A stretch of 64,000 bases of DNA from Paenibacillus terricola (GTDB lineage: Bacteria; Bacillota; Bacilli; Paenibacillales; Paenibacillaceae), in NCBI RefSeq assembly GCF_014779765.1, contig NZ_JACXZA010000005.1:248001-312000 (forward strand), written 5' to 3'. Within the stretch, counting starts at the first letter, position 1, and every line of letters starts with the position of its first letter. The notes beneath the pieces were generated by a model. That model was not told the origin of the DNA, searched no databases, and saw nothing but the letters and a program-made list of their open reading frames with translations. Below, piece by piece: positions 16,013 to 26,256 of the stretch. A program made the position numbers and the translations under genes.

Positions 16013-18412
16013 CTACTTCACAGCAACCGCATCTTCCACACGGATTAGACGACCATTCTCAACGATGATGCTGGTGAGGCATTCGCCCTCCGCTGCAAGC
16101 AGCGATTGACCTTTCTCGAAGAAGTAGTAGGCCTTCGGATAAGCAGCGTAACTCGTGACGACTATTCGGCCGTCCTGAACCGTTACATGTCCGTTCACAC
16201 ACTTCAGCTCTTCGCCATCCATGTATAGGAACGTCTTCGTACCGAAGCCCATCAGATAAACCGCGAGCTCCTCACCCATATCCCAGTCGTCGCCGGTTGC
16301 GCCAGCGAACAGATCCGGGTTGTCCTCCATGAAGACGGACTGGCCGAAACGGTTGTGCGAGATTCGCGGCTTGTTCATGTTCGGATTCGGCACGCAATAG
16401 GTCGATGCCGCCTCGCCGCGTGCAATCCGCTTCGCTGTCGACTCAACATTCCAATCATAGCAGAGGAAGATCGGCACAACCGAACGATACGCCGCTTCCA
16501 GGTAAGCCGGGTTCTTCAAATGCTCATAAGCAACCAGCGACGAGTACGAGACCATGCCTCCCCACAACGAGTGTGCCATATACGCGAGCGCTTCCCACCA
16601 GCGGTCTGGGTTCTGTGCGCGGTAATCGTTGCTGTGCCCGATATTCGCAAGAATAAGCTCGCCATAACGCGATGCTTCTTCCGATGCTTCCGCTAGACAA
16701 AGCGCCTCACACGTTGGTCCGAAGCCGGCATTGTCATAGAAGTGCTCCGTGATCGCCCCGCGATATGATGCGCTTTGTTCTCTCAGCTGAAGGAAGAACG
16801 CGTCCCATAATACCGCCAGCTCATCATACAGCGCCTTGAAATCCGAACGACCGCGAAGCACGTCCATCAGATCCTTCATGAAGTGCGTGAACGTACCGGT
16901 AAGCTTCGTTTCCTTCTTCTCACGCGAATCTTCATGCAGCCGATCGTCGAAACGAACGATCATAAGCTCAGCCGCCCATCGCAGATACGTATCTGCCGTA
17001 TTCAACTGCAGTTCGTTATCTTGATAGCGAGAGAGCAGGTAGAATACGTGGCCGATATAGTCGAAGTCGAAGATGCGATAGAACCCGCCGTACAGCTTGA
17101 CCGGGCGACGGAAATCGCCGTCCTCGAACCATTTGTTCCGAACATACAGCGCAGCGCTCCGCTCCACCTTATGCACCTGTGACAGATTACGATCAGCGAT
17201 CAAGTTCTTCAGCAGGACAAAAGAAAGCTTGCCGAGCGACTCGCCTTGGTTCGATTCCGGCAGGAATACATGCGGACGTCCCGATGCCCCTTGCTCGTCA
17301 TACGAATGCGTGCACAAATAGTCTGCCCGCGCCTCGAGAATGTCTGCGATCGGCTCCGATACGTTGAACACGACGAAGTCCGACGTACCATCATCGAGCA
17401 GGATGCGAAGCTTAGCCTCGCCTGGCTCTGTAATCGTCATTCCAATCCGATAACAGGAATCGCCTAGCGATTCCACATGCTCCATCACATTCGAGCGAGA
17501 TGCGGCCCGCTCCAGCTCAACTGCACGGATTCTGCGTCCCACTGGCAGTTGCACCTTCGCTTCGAATGTGCCGCCGGCGATTACCATCGGCTCATAGCTT
17601 ACAATCGGATGCGAGAGCTTCCCGCCATTGGTCTGGAACTGCTCGGCACTGTCGAACGGCAACATCGTATACGACCATTCGCTAGCGCCCCGCGGCTCGA
17701 CCTCCACAACCGACGTATAGATGTCGGGATAAATCCAGCTCTGAGCAGGCTTCTGTTCTTCCGGATACATGCCTTGTCCGGCAAGGATCAACGAATGATA
17801 CAGAATGCCGTCCAGAGACGGCGATACTTGCTCAAGGAACAGATTCTCATAGCGGCAGTAAGCGCCTAGTGAATAGGTGCGTCCTTGCGTGCCGTAGACG
17901 CCAAGATGCGGCCCCATATTGCTGCGACGCATGCCTGCGAATTTCGTATAATCATCGGATATCGAAGGGAACAACGCACATGATTGGCTGATGTTCCGAT
18001 GTACATTCGTATCCTTGAACATGACGTAGGCAAGCGACATCCATACGTAGAACGAATCGACGATCAGAGGTGCATCCCCGCCATTCACCAGCCGGATGCC
18101 CCAAGTAAGGGCATCCTCGCGCTTCGTCGAGAAGGTCTGCTCGACCGCAAAACCTTCGAATGGATAGGTGACAATCAATCGATCCGTTTCCTGCTGAATA
18201 GATGGCGTAACACCCGCACTCGAGTATACATTTCCCGCCGTCTTCAACTCGAACATGCCGAATAGCTTGTCTTTATCTTGGTAGCCAACCGAATCGATAT
18301 AGGTACGATCTACAACCCAGTTCATCTGCTCCGGGTCATCGTTTATGAGAAGCTTATCCACGTAGCCTGCCGCATCAATGGCAATCGAGAACGTTTTGTT
18401 GCGCAGTAACAC
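16013..18412 (-). CDS. Unassigned large glycosidase-like protein of the arabinoside cluster
   Basis: A 799-aa protein with no signal peptide. I do not recognise the family. Residues 1-370 look like a beta-rich domain. From about 380 to 720 it is helical, with Trp/Tyr-rich motifs (YGGFYRIFDFDYIGHVFYLLSRY, PDRWWEALAYMAHSLWGGMVSY) like an alpha/alpha-barrel hydrolase or lyase. A small beta region ends the protein. The frame is open 23 codons earlier, but the GTG at 18412 has GGGGGAG at good spacing and lies 35 bases after the GH51 stop, so I start there. Being last in a binding-protein, permease and arabinofuranosidase operon suggests cytoplasmic processing of an imported L-arabinose-containing oligosaccharide. 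Catalytic residues cannot be named. Confidence 0.75.
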   Translation of the reverse strand: MLLRNKTFSIAIDAAGYVDKLLINDDPEQMNWVVDRTYIDSVGYQDKDKLFGMFELKTAGNVYSSAGVTPSIQQETDRLIVTYPFEGFAVEQTFSTKREDALTWGIRLVNGGDAPLIVDSFYVWMSLAYVMFKDTNVHRNISQSCALFPSISDDYTKFAGMRRSNMGPHLGVYGTQGRTYSLGAYCRYENLFLEQVSPSLDGILYHSLILAGQGMYPEEQKPAQSWIYPDIYTSVVEVEPRGASEWSYTMLPFDSAEQFQTNGGKLSHPIVSYEPMVIAGGTFEAKVQLPVGRRIRAVELERAASRSNVMEHVESLGDSCYRIGMTITEPGEAKLRILLDDGTSDFVVFNVSEPIADILEARADYLCTHSYDEQGASGRPHVFLPESNQGESLGKLSFVLLKNLIADRNLSQVHKVERSAALYVRNKWFEDGDFRRPVKLYGGFYRIFDFDYIGHVFYLLSRYQDNELQLNTADTYLRWAAELMIVRFDDRLHEDSREKKETKLTGTFTHFMKDLMDVLRGRSDFKALYDELAVLWDAFFLQLREQSASYRGAITEHFYDNAGFGPTCEALCLAEASEEASRYGELILANIGHSNDYRAQNPDRWWEALAYMAHSLWGGMVSYSSLVAYEHLKNPAYLEAAYRSVVPIFLCYDWNVESTAKRIARGEAASTYCVPNPNMNKPRISHNRFGQSVFMEDNPDLFAGATGDDWDMGEELAVYLMGFGTKTFLYMDGEELKCVNGHVTVQDGRIVVTSYAAYPKAYYFFEKGQSLLAAEGECLTSIIVENGRLIRVEDAVAVK

Positions 18413-18447
18413 AGTAACTCCCCCAGTCTCTCCAAACGTTGTCTTTG

Positions 18448-19983
<1,536 letters not shown>

Positions 19984-19993
19984 TTACTGTTTT

Positions 19994-20845
19994 TTATTTC
20001 ATACCCGAAACCGAGATGCCCTCTACGAAGTAACGTTGCGCTACAAAGAACAGAACAACACATGGGATGAGCATCAGCATGGCGGCTGCCATCAAATAGT
20101 TCCATTCAATAACGTTGAAGGAGTTTTTGAATTCAAGAATACCAAGCGTAAGCGTCTTAATGCTATCGTCGCTAATGAAGATGAGCGGCTTGAAGAAGTC
20201 GTTCCAGAAGAACATGAACGCTGTGATGGATACCGTTGTAATGACCGGCTTCGACAGCGGCAGCGTAACCTTCCAGAAGATTTTGTACACACTCAGACCG
20301 TCCAGCATCGCTGCTTCATCCAGACTGCGAGGCAGAGCGACGAAGAATTGACGCAGCAAGAAAATATTATAAGGCGATCCGAACCATTCCGGCACGATCA
20401 GCGGTGCAAGCGTGTTGTTCCAGCCCAGTTCACGGAACAGCAAGAACTGTGGAACGATCGTAACTTGCGGCGGGATCATCATCGTTGCAAGAATCAGCAT
20501 GAAGACGATGTTGCTGCCTCTGAAATTAATGCGTGCCAGACCATAAGCAACAAGCGTACTTGATAGAACCGTACCGATAATGCCAAGACCGGTGACAAGC
20601 ACCGTATTCTTCATATAAGTAAAGAACGGGACACGCGTAAGCACTTCATGGAAGTTACCCCACTGCGGCTTGCTTGGAATCCATTCCGGCGGAAGCATAT
20701 AGATGTCGATTCCAGTCTTAAGGCTGGACGACAGCATCCATAGAATTGGAACGATCGCCACGATAGAAGCGATAATGAGAATGGCGTAAATGAGCGTATT
20801 GTTAATGATTCGTTGGTTGCGGATCGAAGCGGTTTTGCTTGCCAT
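19994..20845 (-). CDS. Sugar ABC transporter permease (MalG/AraQ type)
   Basis: A 283-aa inner-membrane protein with six predicted helices and the EAA loop EAAMLDGLSVYKIFWKVTLPLSKP that docks onto the ATPase. It ends in ISVSGMK, common in this CUT1 class. ATG with GAAGGAGGGTAATCGCAG. It pairs with the upstream permease (17-base gap). Predicted to import arabinosides because of the GH51 gene downstream. No ATPase gene is present in the cluster, so a shared MsmX-type ATPase elsewhere is expected. Confidence 0.93.
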   Translation of the reverse strand: MASKTASIRNQRIINNTLIYAILIIASIVAIVPILWMLSSSLKTGIDIYMLPPEWIPSKPQWGNFHEVLTRVPFFTYMKNTVLVTGLGIIGTVLSSTLVAYGLARINFRGSNIVFMLILATMMIPPQVTIVPQFLLFRELGWNNTLAPLIVPEWFGSPYNIFLLRQFFVALPRSLDEAAMLDGLSVYKIFWKVTLPLSKPVITTVSITAFMFFWNDFFKPLIFISDDSIKTLTLGILEFKNSFNVIEWNYLMAAAMLMLIPCVVLFFVAQRYFVEGISVSGMK

Positions 20846-20862
20846 CTGCGATTACCCTCCTT

Positions 20863-21729
20863 CTATTTGTCATACGTGACGAAGCGCTTGGACAACTTGA
20901 GCTGCAGCATCGTTACGATAAAGACGATTACGAACAACACGACCGACAGCGCAGAAGCGTAGCCCATATTGAAGTACTGGAAGCCATTCTGGTAGATGTA
21001 CATAACGAAGAACAGAGTCGAGTTGTTTGGTCCGCCATCCGTCATGACATAAGCCTGCGTGAACACTTGGAAGCTGGTGATGATGCCCATGATCAGATTG
21101 AACAGGATCGATGGCGACAGCATCGGCAGCGTTACGTGGAGGAACTTACCGAAACGTGATGCTCCGTCGAGCTCGGCTGCTTCATACAAATATCCTGGGA
21201 TATCTTGCAGGCCGGCCAAGAAGACGATCATTGCGCCGCCGAAGCTCCACAAGCTCATCAGGATCATCGATGGAAGCGACCAATGCTCGTTATAGATCCA
21301 CTCCGGACCATTAATGTGGAACCAGCCAAGCACTTGGTTGATAACGCCGAATTTCGGGTTGAACATCCAGCTCCAGATCATCGCGACAGCGACACCCGAA
21401 ATAATGGATGGCAGGTAGAGCATGGTGCGGAATACTTTCGCTCCACGAATCTTCTGGTTCACTAGCAAAGCGGCGGTTAGCGCGACTATTAATTGAAGCG
21501 GTACGCTGAATAACGTATAGATCGAGGTTATGGAAAGCGATTTATAAAATAACGAATCGTGGAACATCGTTACGTAGTTGTCGAATCCAATAAATTCAGG
21601 TGAACTGATCAAATTCCAGCGGAATGCACTTATCGCAAACGAATATAGGACTGGAGCGCCCGTGAACAGCAGAAATCCGATAATCCATGGCGATATGAAA
21701 ATAAAACCAGCCAGATTGTTTCGTTTCAT
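20863..21729 (-). CDS. Sugar ABC transporter permease (MalF/AraP type)
   Basis: A 288-aa inner-membrane permease with six predicted helices, beginning MKRNNLAGFIFISPWIIGFLLF. EAA loop: EAAELDGASRFGKFLHVTLPMLSP. The frame extends 14 codons upstream, but ATG 21729 has GAGGGAG at good spacing. It lies between the binding protein and its partner permease in one operon and shares their proposed arabinoside import role. Confidence 0.93.
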   Translation of the reverse strand: MKRNNLAGFIFISPWIIGFLLFTGAPVLYSFAISAFRWNLISSPEFIGFDNYVTMFHDSLFYKSLSITSIYTLFSVPLQLIVALTAALLVNQKIRGAKVFRTMLYLPSIISGVAVAMIWSWMFNPKFGVINQVLGWFHINGPEWIYNEHWSLPSMILMSLWSFGGAMIVFLAGLQDIPGYLYEAAELDGASRFGKFLHVTLPMLSPSILFNLIMGIITSFQVFTQAYVMTDGGPNNSTLFFVMYIYQNGFQYFNMGYASALSVVLFVIVFIVTMLQLKLSKRFVTYDK

Positions 21730-21797
21730 ATTCCCATTCTCCCTCACATTAGACAAGGAGCGGCCGACCATAATGCCGCTCCCTGCACATGCAATTC

Positions 21798-23063
21798 TTA
21801 TTTGTTGTTTAGATCGATGATCGATTGCGCTTTAGTCTGGAATGCCTTCATTGATTCTTCAGCTGTCAATTTGCCTGTGTAGATCTGTTCCAGTTGTTTC
21901 TCGAATTCATCTGTAATTTGTTTCACGCCTGGTGCGTATGGACCGATACGTCCGTAGTTAACAACATCACCTACAAATGCCGTTCCTGCCGGTTGGCCGG
22001 AATCGTAAGGCTTCTGCTCGAGTACCGATTTACGCGTTGGCACATAACCAAGACGCTCGGATACGCCCTTCTGAATTTCAGGACCGCTCAGCCATTTGAT
22101 AAGCTCCCACGTTTCTTGCGGATGCTTCGACTTCTTCGCGATCGTGAAGTACGACGAGTGAAGGATCGTATTCGCATCTTTGTTCTTCGGAAGCGGTGCA
22201 ATGTCCCACTCGAAGTTTTTAATATCTTTGTACGTATCCTTCAGCCAGATGCCGTTGCGCGTCATTGCAACCATACCGCTTGGGAACAGGTCGCCGCCGC
22301 CGGACATTTCGGCAATGGTTGGTGCAATGCCCTTCTTCAGCGTCACATCTGCCCAGAACTGAATCGCGTTAATAACTTCTGGGGAATCGAAGTTTGCTTT
22401 GCCATCCTTGAAGATGTCGCCGCCGTTCTGACGAATCGCTGCTTCTGTCGGCAGCCACCAGCTTGTCATGCCATCCGTGCCGTATTGCGTTACTTTGTTG
22501 CCGTCCTTAACTGTCAGCTTCTCAGCAGCCGCTACATAATCGTCCCATGTCCAAGTGCCGTCCGGATACTTTACGCCAGCTTTATCGAACAGCGTTTTGT
22601 TATAGAACATAACTTCCGGCGCCAACGTATAGTTCAAGCCGTACAGCTTGTTGTCGAGTTTAGCCAGTTCAAGGGTATTATCGTAGAAGTCGTTCAGATC
22701 AAAGGACGTATCCTTCTCAATGAAAGGCGTCAGATCCTGGATAACGCCTTGCTTCGCCAAATCCGGCGTCGTCGTTTCGTACAACGTCATCATGTCTGGT
22801 GCTGTACCGCCAGCAATCATCGTCATCAACTTATCTTCATAAGCGTCTGGAATGTAAACTAGCTTCGTCTTGATGTTAGGGTGGGTAGACTCGAATTCAG
22901 CAAGCGCCTTCTCCCAGATCTCTTTCTCTCCCCAAATCGACATGCTGATTTCAACTTTTCCGCCGCTTCCGCTTGTGCCGTTCGCTTCCTCTTTACCGCT
23001 GCTGCCACAACCAGCAACAACGAGCATCGTCGAAAGTGTTAAGAGTGCTACAACCTTTTTCAT
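21798..23063 (-). CDS. Sugar-binding lipoprotein of ABC transporter (family 1)
   Basis: A 421-aa extracellular solute-binding protein. Signal peptide with lipobox VVAG-Cys19, then a Gly/Ser linker, then the sugar-binding fold (GTAPDMMTLYETTTPDLAKQG, the DYVAAAEKL region). ATG 23063 has GGAGGG 9 bases upstream; a TTG nine bases earlier would sit too close to it. First gene of the SBP-permease-permease-GH51-unknown operon. Upstream are two LacI-type operators and a cre-like site, so sugar induction and glucose repression are likely. Confidence 0.93.
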   Translation of the reverse strand: MKKVVALLTLSTMLVVAGCGSSGKEEANGTSGSGGKVEISMSIWGEKEIWEKALAEFESTHPNIKTKLVYIPDAYEDKLMTMIAGGTAPDMMTLYETTTPDLAKQGVIQDLTPFIEKDTSFDLNDFYDNTLELAKLDNKLYGLNYTLAPEVMFYNKTLFDKAGVKYPDGTWTWDDYVAAAEKLTVKDGNKVTQYGTDGMTSWWLPTEAAIRQNGGDIFKDGKANFDSPEVINAIQFWADVTLKKGIAPTIAEMSGGGDLFPSGMVAMTRNGIWLKDTYKDIKNFEWDIAPLPKNKDANTILHSSYFTIAKKSKHPQETWELIKWLSGPEIQKGVSERLGYVPTRKSVLEQKPYDSGQPAGTAFVGDVVNYGRIGPYAPGVKQITDEFEKQLEQIYTGKLTAEESMKAFQTKAQSIIDLNNK

Positions 23064-23167
23064 GGTGATCAACCCTCCGATTATAGTTGTTCCCTTTGTC
23101 TTGTCTTTACCATGCCTACCTACTTTGTTCTAAGTGCAGCCCGTCCAGCCGGCCCTGCACCACCTCC

Positions 23168-23183
23168 TTTAAAGCGCTTCCAT
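23168..23183. promoter_or_regulatory. cre-like site (CcpA)
   Basis: TTTAAAGCGCTTCCAT matches 14 of 16 positions of WTGWAARCGNTTWCAW. It lies between the binding-protein start and its LacI-type operators, a place where CcpA could block the operon during growth on glucose. Confidence 0.5.
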
Positions 23184-23196
23184 TGCGTTGGCAAAA

Positions 23197-23263
23197 TTAA
23201 ACGTTTAAACCTAATTCATCATAAAAGGAACAAATATTTATCGATATTCGTTTAAACGTTTAA
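23197..23263. promoter_or_regulatory. Paired LacI-family operators upstream of the arabinoside operon
   Basis: The perfect palindrome TTAAACGTTTAA occurs at 23197-23208 and 23252-23263, 55 bp apart centre to centre. A third, near-perfect copy (TTAAACGTTTCA) lies at 24372-24383 upstream of the LacI gene. The central CG and the arms fit LacI/GalR-family binding; the 55-bp spacing (about five turns) would allow looping. Confidence 0.75.
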
Positions 23264-23284
23264 CTTTGTATTCTAAAAAAATGT

Positions 23285-24328
23285 TTACTGCTTATCCGCT
23301 GCTGCCGCAACCGTTTCTCGTTCGATCATTCGGCACTCCAGCTTCGGATTGGATTCCTCTGGCGGGCTGCCATCCAAGATTTCAATCAGCATCGCGATTG
23401 CTCGGCTTCCCATTGCTTGCAGCGGAATATCAACCGTCGTAATCTTAGGTGAATAATAGCCGCTGAACTCGCGATTATCGAAGCCAATGACGGATAGCTG
23501 CTCCGGAATGTTTACGTTTATTTCCCTGCAAGCATCGATGGCGCCGCCTGCCATGAGATCGTTCATTGCCAGTATCGCTGTTGGCGGAGTCGGCAATGCC
23601 ATAAGCTCCTTCGCCATCGAATAGCCCGATGAGTATTCCCAGTCACCCGTCTTGATAAGGCTAGGGTCAAAAGGAAGTTGATTGGCCATAATAGCTTTGT
23701 AATACCCGTTAAATCTGCCATGTGAAGGCATGGAATCGATCAAACCGCTAATAAGTGCAATTCGCTTATGTCCGCGCTCGATCAAGTAATTCGTCGCTTC
23801 GAGCGCTGCGAGTTCATCATCATAATTAACGGAGTAAGCCGACTCCAGCGTAGAGTAGCAGTATACATAGACGACGGGCTTCGCAATATCTATTAGCCCT
23901 TTCACATCACGCGTATGAACGCCGATGTAGATAATGCCGTCTACCTGCTTGCTGAGCAGGTCGTCCACCGCTGCGGTAATGATGTGCTTGTAGCGGTCAA
24001 TATCTTTGAAATGGTTGCCGATTCGCTTATGAATCCGCAGATTCGTAAGGACGATTGTAAAACCGTTCTCCTCGGCATACTCATTAATCCCGTTGATAAT
24101 TTCCGGTGCGCTGAAGACGGTAATATCCTCAACGATGACGCCGATCGTACTCGTCTTGTTCAGCTTCAAACTCTTCGCAATGTTGTTTGGCTTGTAGTTA
24201 TGCGCCTCAACAATTTCTAATACCTTGGCTCGTGTCTTATCGCTAATATTACCCCTGCCATTCAACACGTAGGAGACTGTGGCGGTCGACACGTTCGCCA
24301 GCTTCGCAATATCCTTGAGCGTGATCAA
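23285..24328 (-). CDS. LacI/GalR family transcriptional regulator
   Basis: A 347-aa repressor. N-terminal LacI helix-turn-helix and hinge: ITLKDIAKLANVSTATVSYVL, then NYKPNNIAKSL. The rest is a periplasmic-binding-like effector domain. The frame runs 21 codons further upstream, but the HTH begins immediately after TTG 24328, which has AGGGAGGT at good spacing, so TTG is the likely start. It sits directly upstream of the binding-protein gene and presumably controls the cluster and itself through the TTAAACGTTT palindromes; the inducer is probably an arabinose-containing sugar (inference). Confidence 0.92.
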   Translation of the reverse strand: MITLKDIAKLANVSTATVSYVLNGRGNISDKTRAKVLEIVEAHNYKPNNIAKSLKLNKTSTIGVIVEDITVFSAPEIINGINEYAEENGFTIVLTNLRIHKRIGNHFKDIDRYKHIITAAVDDLLSKQVDGIIYIGVHTRDVKGLIDIAKPVVYVYCYSTLESAYSVNYDDELAALEATNYLIERGHKRIALISGLIDSMPSHGRFNGYYKAIMANQLPFDPSLIKTGDWEYSSGYSMAKELMALPTPPTAILAMNDLMAGGAIDACREINVNIPEQLSVIGFDNREFSGYYSPKITTVDIPLQAMGSRAIAMLIEILDGSPPEESNPKLECRMIERETVAAAADKQ

Positions 24329-24371
24329 ACCCGTCTTACCTCCCTTGCATCTTATGGCGTCACGCCGTAAG

Positions 24372-24383
24372 TTAAACGTTTCA
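24372..24383. promoter_or_regulatory. LacI-type operator upstream of the lacI-like gene
   Basis: TTAAACGTTTCA differs at one base from the two palindromes before the binding-protein gene. It lies 44 bases upstream of the TTG start and suggests autoregulation. Confidence 0.6.
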
Positions 24384-24590
24384 CTTTTCACACTATATCA
24401 TCGTGATTTTGTTTTGTAAAGCGTATTCACTACCGTTTTTCGTGACATAAAACGCCATTTTCGAGTTACCGGCAACATCCCGATAGTCCGAAAATGGCGT
24501 TAACTAGTCGTTAACTAACGTTAACCTTTTCGTTAACTTAGCAGGGTTTTATCGCTCATTGAATTATGCAGCAGCCCTTAGTTAACGTGT

Positions 24591-25724
24591 TTATTCCTCG
24601 TCCCAATTCCGTGAATGATTCACCTTCTGCCGTGGCTTCCCTGCGCTTGCTCCGCTCCGGCGTTCCTTGCTGCGCTGATCGATGCGTTCCTTACGCGCTT
24701 GATGCGCAATCTCCTTGCCTGTCTTCAAGTAGTTGTTATAGCGCCGACGGTCTAGATCGCCAGTCGCTAGAGCCGCAAGCACGGCGCAGCCTTCTTCACG
24801 CTCATGGCGGCAATCGCGGTATCGACAATTCGCAGCCAGCGCTGCAATATCGCTGAACGCTTCCTCGTGCCCTTCGTCGGCATGCCATAGCTGCAGCTCG
24901 CGCATCCCCGGCGTATCCATAAGCAGCGCTCCGCCCGCAATCGGGAACAGCTCACGATGCGTTGTCGTATGTCTTCCCTTGGCATCATCCTCACGGATGT
25001 CCTGTACGCGCATCCGATCCGCTTCGGACAGCCAATTCAGCAGCGTTGATTTGCCTGCTCCGGATGAGCCAGCAACAGCAACCGTCACGCCTTGACCCAA
25101 GTAAGGCGCCAGATGCTCCCGTCCTTCTCCATTCATTGCACTAACGACGACGGCTGGCACACTGGCGGGAATGAATGCACGAGTCTGCTCCGCCATTTCT
25201 TCCGGATTGGGACATAGATCCGCCTTCGTCAGCACAATAACCGGCTGAGCGCAGCTTCCCATTGCAGCTGTCAAATACCGCTCAATTCGCCGCAGATTAA
25301 AATCCTGATTCAGCGCAATGACGAGAAAGAGGAAGTCGATATTCGCACCGATAACCTGCTCCTGCCATTGACTGCCCGCTACTTTGCGGGAAACCGCGGA
25401 TTGGCGCGGCAGCAGCGCGTGTATGACGACTCGCTCGTCGCCAGGCGCAAGTTCCGCCATTACCCAATCGCCGACAGCTGGGTAATCCCCCTTGCCCGAT
25501 GCCTCATATTGATAACGTCCAGCCACAGTGCCGAGACGTTCTCCTTCGTTCGTCATCACCCGATAGACGTGAGAGAACTGTGCGGTAACACGCGCCGGCA
25601 CGAGCGCTCTCGCTTGATGGTGTTCTGCTGCAGCCTCTGCTGCTTTCTTCTCCCATTGCTCATTCCAGCCATACGCTTGCAATACGGAGGTTTTATAACC
25701 CTTAATAGGTGTATTATGGTTCAA
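24591..25724 (-). CDS. rsgA: RsgA-family circularly permuted GTPase (ribosome small-subunit maturation)
   Basis: A 377-aa protein. N-terminal OB fold, then GTPase motifs in permuted order: G4 (TKAD), G1 (GSSGAGKST), G3 (DTPG); a C-terminal zinc knuckle with CRYRDCRHEREEGC. Such GTPases aid late 30S assembly. It is longer than typical RsgA and starts with an N-terminal extension (YGWNEQWEKKAAEAAAEHHQ), like the second RsgA-type paralogue of Bacillales rather than the copy beside prkC, which would be elsewhere. A TTG at 25724 has GAGGAG 8 bases upstream; an ATG nine codons earlier has only a weak site. Confidence 0.88.
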   Translation of the reverse strand: MNHNTPIKGYKTSVLQAYGWNEQWEKKAAEAAAEHHQARALVPARVTAQFSHVYRVMTNEGERLGTVAGRYQYEASGKGDYPAVGDWVMAELAPGDERVVIHALLPRQSAVSRKVAGSQWQEQVIGANIDFLFLVIALNQDFNLRRIERYLTAAMGSCAQPVIVLTKADLCPNPEEMAEQTRAFIPASVPAVVVSAMNGEGREHLAPYLGQGVTVAVAGSSGAGKSTLLNWLSEADRMRVQDIREDDAKGRHTTTHRELFPIAGGALLMDTPGMRELQLWHADEGHEEAFSDIAALAANCRYRDCRHEREEGCAVLAALATGDLDRRRYNNYLKTGKEIAHQARKERIDQRSKERRSGASAGKPRQKVNHSRNWDEE

Positions 25725-25927
25725 ATGTTTAGCTCCTCTAATGAAATTCATAGTCTTTCTTGAAAATATAATCTCTTTGGTGTCACTCGTTATACTGCAA
25801 TTTCAGCTTCGTTATACTGTAAGCATGCTCTCAAGGCATGAATCGCCCCATAGTTGTTAGGGCCGTGATTAGCATTGCTGGCGGATGTTCAGCTGTGCGC
25901 AGGCTGCAGCCACAATTCGCCCAAAAC

Positions 25928-25958
25928 CAAAAAACCTGCGCGGTCTCCCGGCAGGTTT
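25928..25958 (-). terminator. Terminator hairpin H5 (distal)
   Basis: On the minus strand AAACCTGC pairs with GCAGGTTT, followed by a T run (TTTTTTGG). Distal terminator of the structured-RNA unit. Confidence 0.7.
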
Positions 25959-25971
25959 CCATGCTTGCGCT

Positions 25972-26010
25972 GACGTATAGACGCACGAAACTAGAGCGCG
26001 TCTACACGTC
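25972..26010 (-). ncRNA. Structured RNA stem H4
   Basis: GACGTATAGACGC (25972-25984) and GCGTCTACACGTC (25998-26010) form a 13-bp stem. The single non-identical position is G.U in a minus-strand RNA but A.C in a plus-strand RNA, which supports minus-strand transcription. Confidence 0.5.
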
Positions 26011-26020
26011 AAACAGCAAA

Positions 26021-26058
26021 ACAAAAAACCGGGGAGACCCAATCGGTCTCTCCCGGTT
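26021..26058 (-). terminator. Strong terminator H3 after the 25-codon ORF
   Basis: On the minus strand AACCGGGAGAGACC pairs with GGTCTCCCCGGTT (one bulge), immediately followed by TTTTGTTTTG. It is about 60 bases after the small ORF stop. Confidence 0.8.
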
Positions 26059-26065
26059 CAGCTTC

Positions 26066-26094
26066 CATACACCATGCGTAATGCATGGCGTATG
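26066..26094 (-). ncRNA. Structured RNA stem H2
   Basis: A 12-bp stem from CATACACCATGC (26066-26077) and GCATGGCGTATG (26083-26094) with a 5-base loop. The one variable position is a G.U pair only if the minus strand is transcribed. Confidence 0.5.
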
Positions 26095-26104
26095 CGTTCA
26101 TACC

Positions 26105-26128
26105 GATCACTGTCCATTAACAGTGATC
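26105..26128 (-). ncRNA. Structured RNA stem H1 overlapping the small-ORF stop
   Basis: GATCACTGT and ACAGTGATC form a perfect 9-bp stem. The 6-base loop contains the TAA stop of the 25-codon ORF, so a terminating ribosome would open it. Confidence 0.55.
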
Positions 26129-26194
26129 AATATTCGTAAGCGTCCGTAGAGACCGATGGCCATGTAGTTGCTGCGTCGTCATCATTGTTCTCAT
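26117..26194 (-). CDS. Small ORF / possible leader peptide, 25 aa
   Basis: Starts MRTMMTTQQLHGHRSL and ends NIDHC: basic, Thr/His-rich, not hydrophobic. I know no homologue. Support comes from its context: an ideal AAGGAGG ribosome site 10 bases before the ATG, its own sigma-A-like promoter 33 bases upstream, and a series of RNA hairpins beginning at its stop. It could be a leader peptide, a small functional protein or the translated part of a regulatory RNA. Confidence 0.5.
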   Translation of the reverse strand: MRTMMTTQQLHGHRSLRTLTNIDHC

Positions 26195-26226
26195 AGCACA
26201 TCAGCCTCCTTGAAATTAGTATCACC

Positions 26227-26256
26227 AGTATATCCCTTAACCGTCAGTTTGTGCAA
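26227..26256 (-). promoter_or_regulatory. Sigma-A-like promoter of the small structured unit
   Basis: On the minus strand TTGCAC (26256-26251), 18 bases, TATACT (26232-26227). It lies wholly in the 90-bp gap between the deacetylase stop and the small ORF. Confidence 0.6.

Noticed and set aside
25838-26149. 103-codon plus-strand open frame in the structured RNA region
   Set aside because: It runs through the hairpins against the direction supported by the promoter, ribosome site and G.U pairs, and has no ribosome site of its own.
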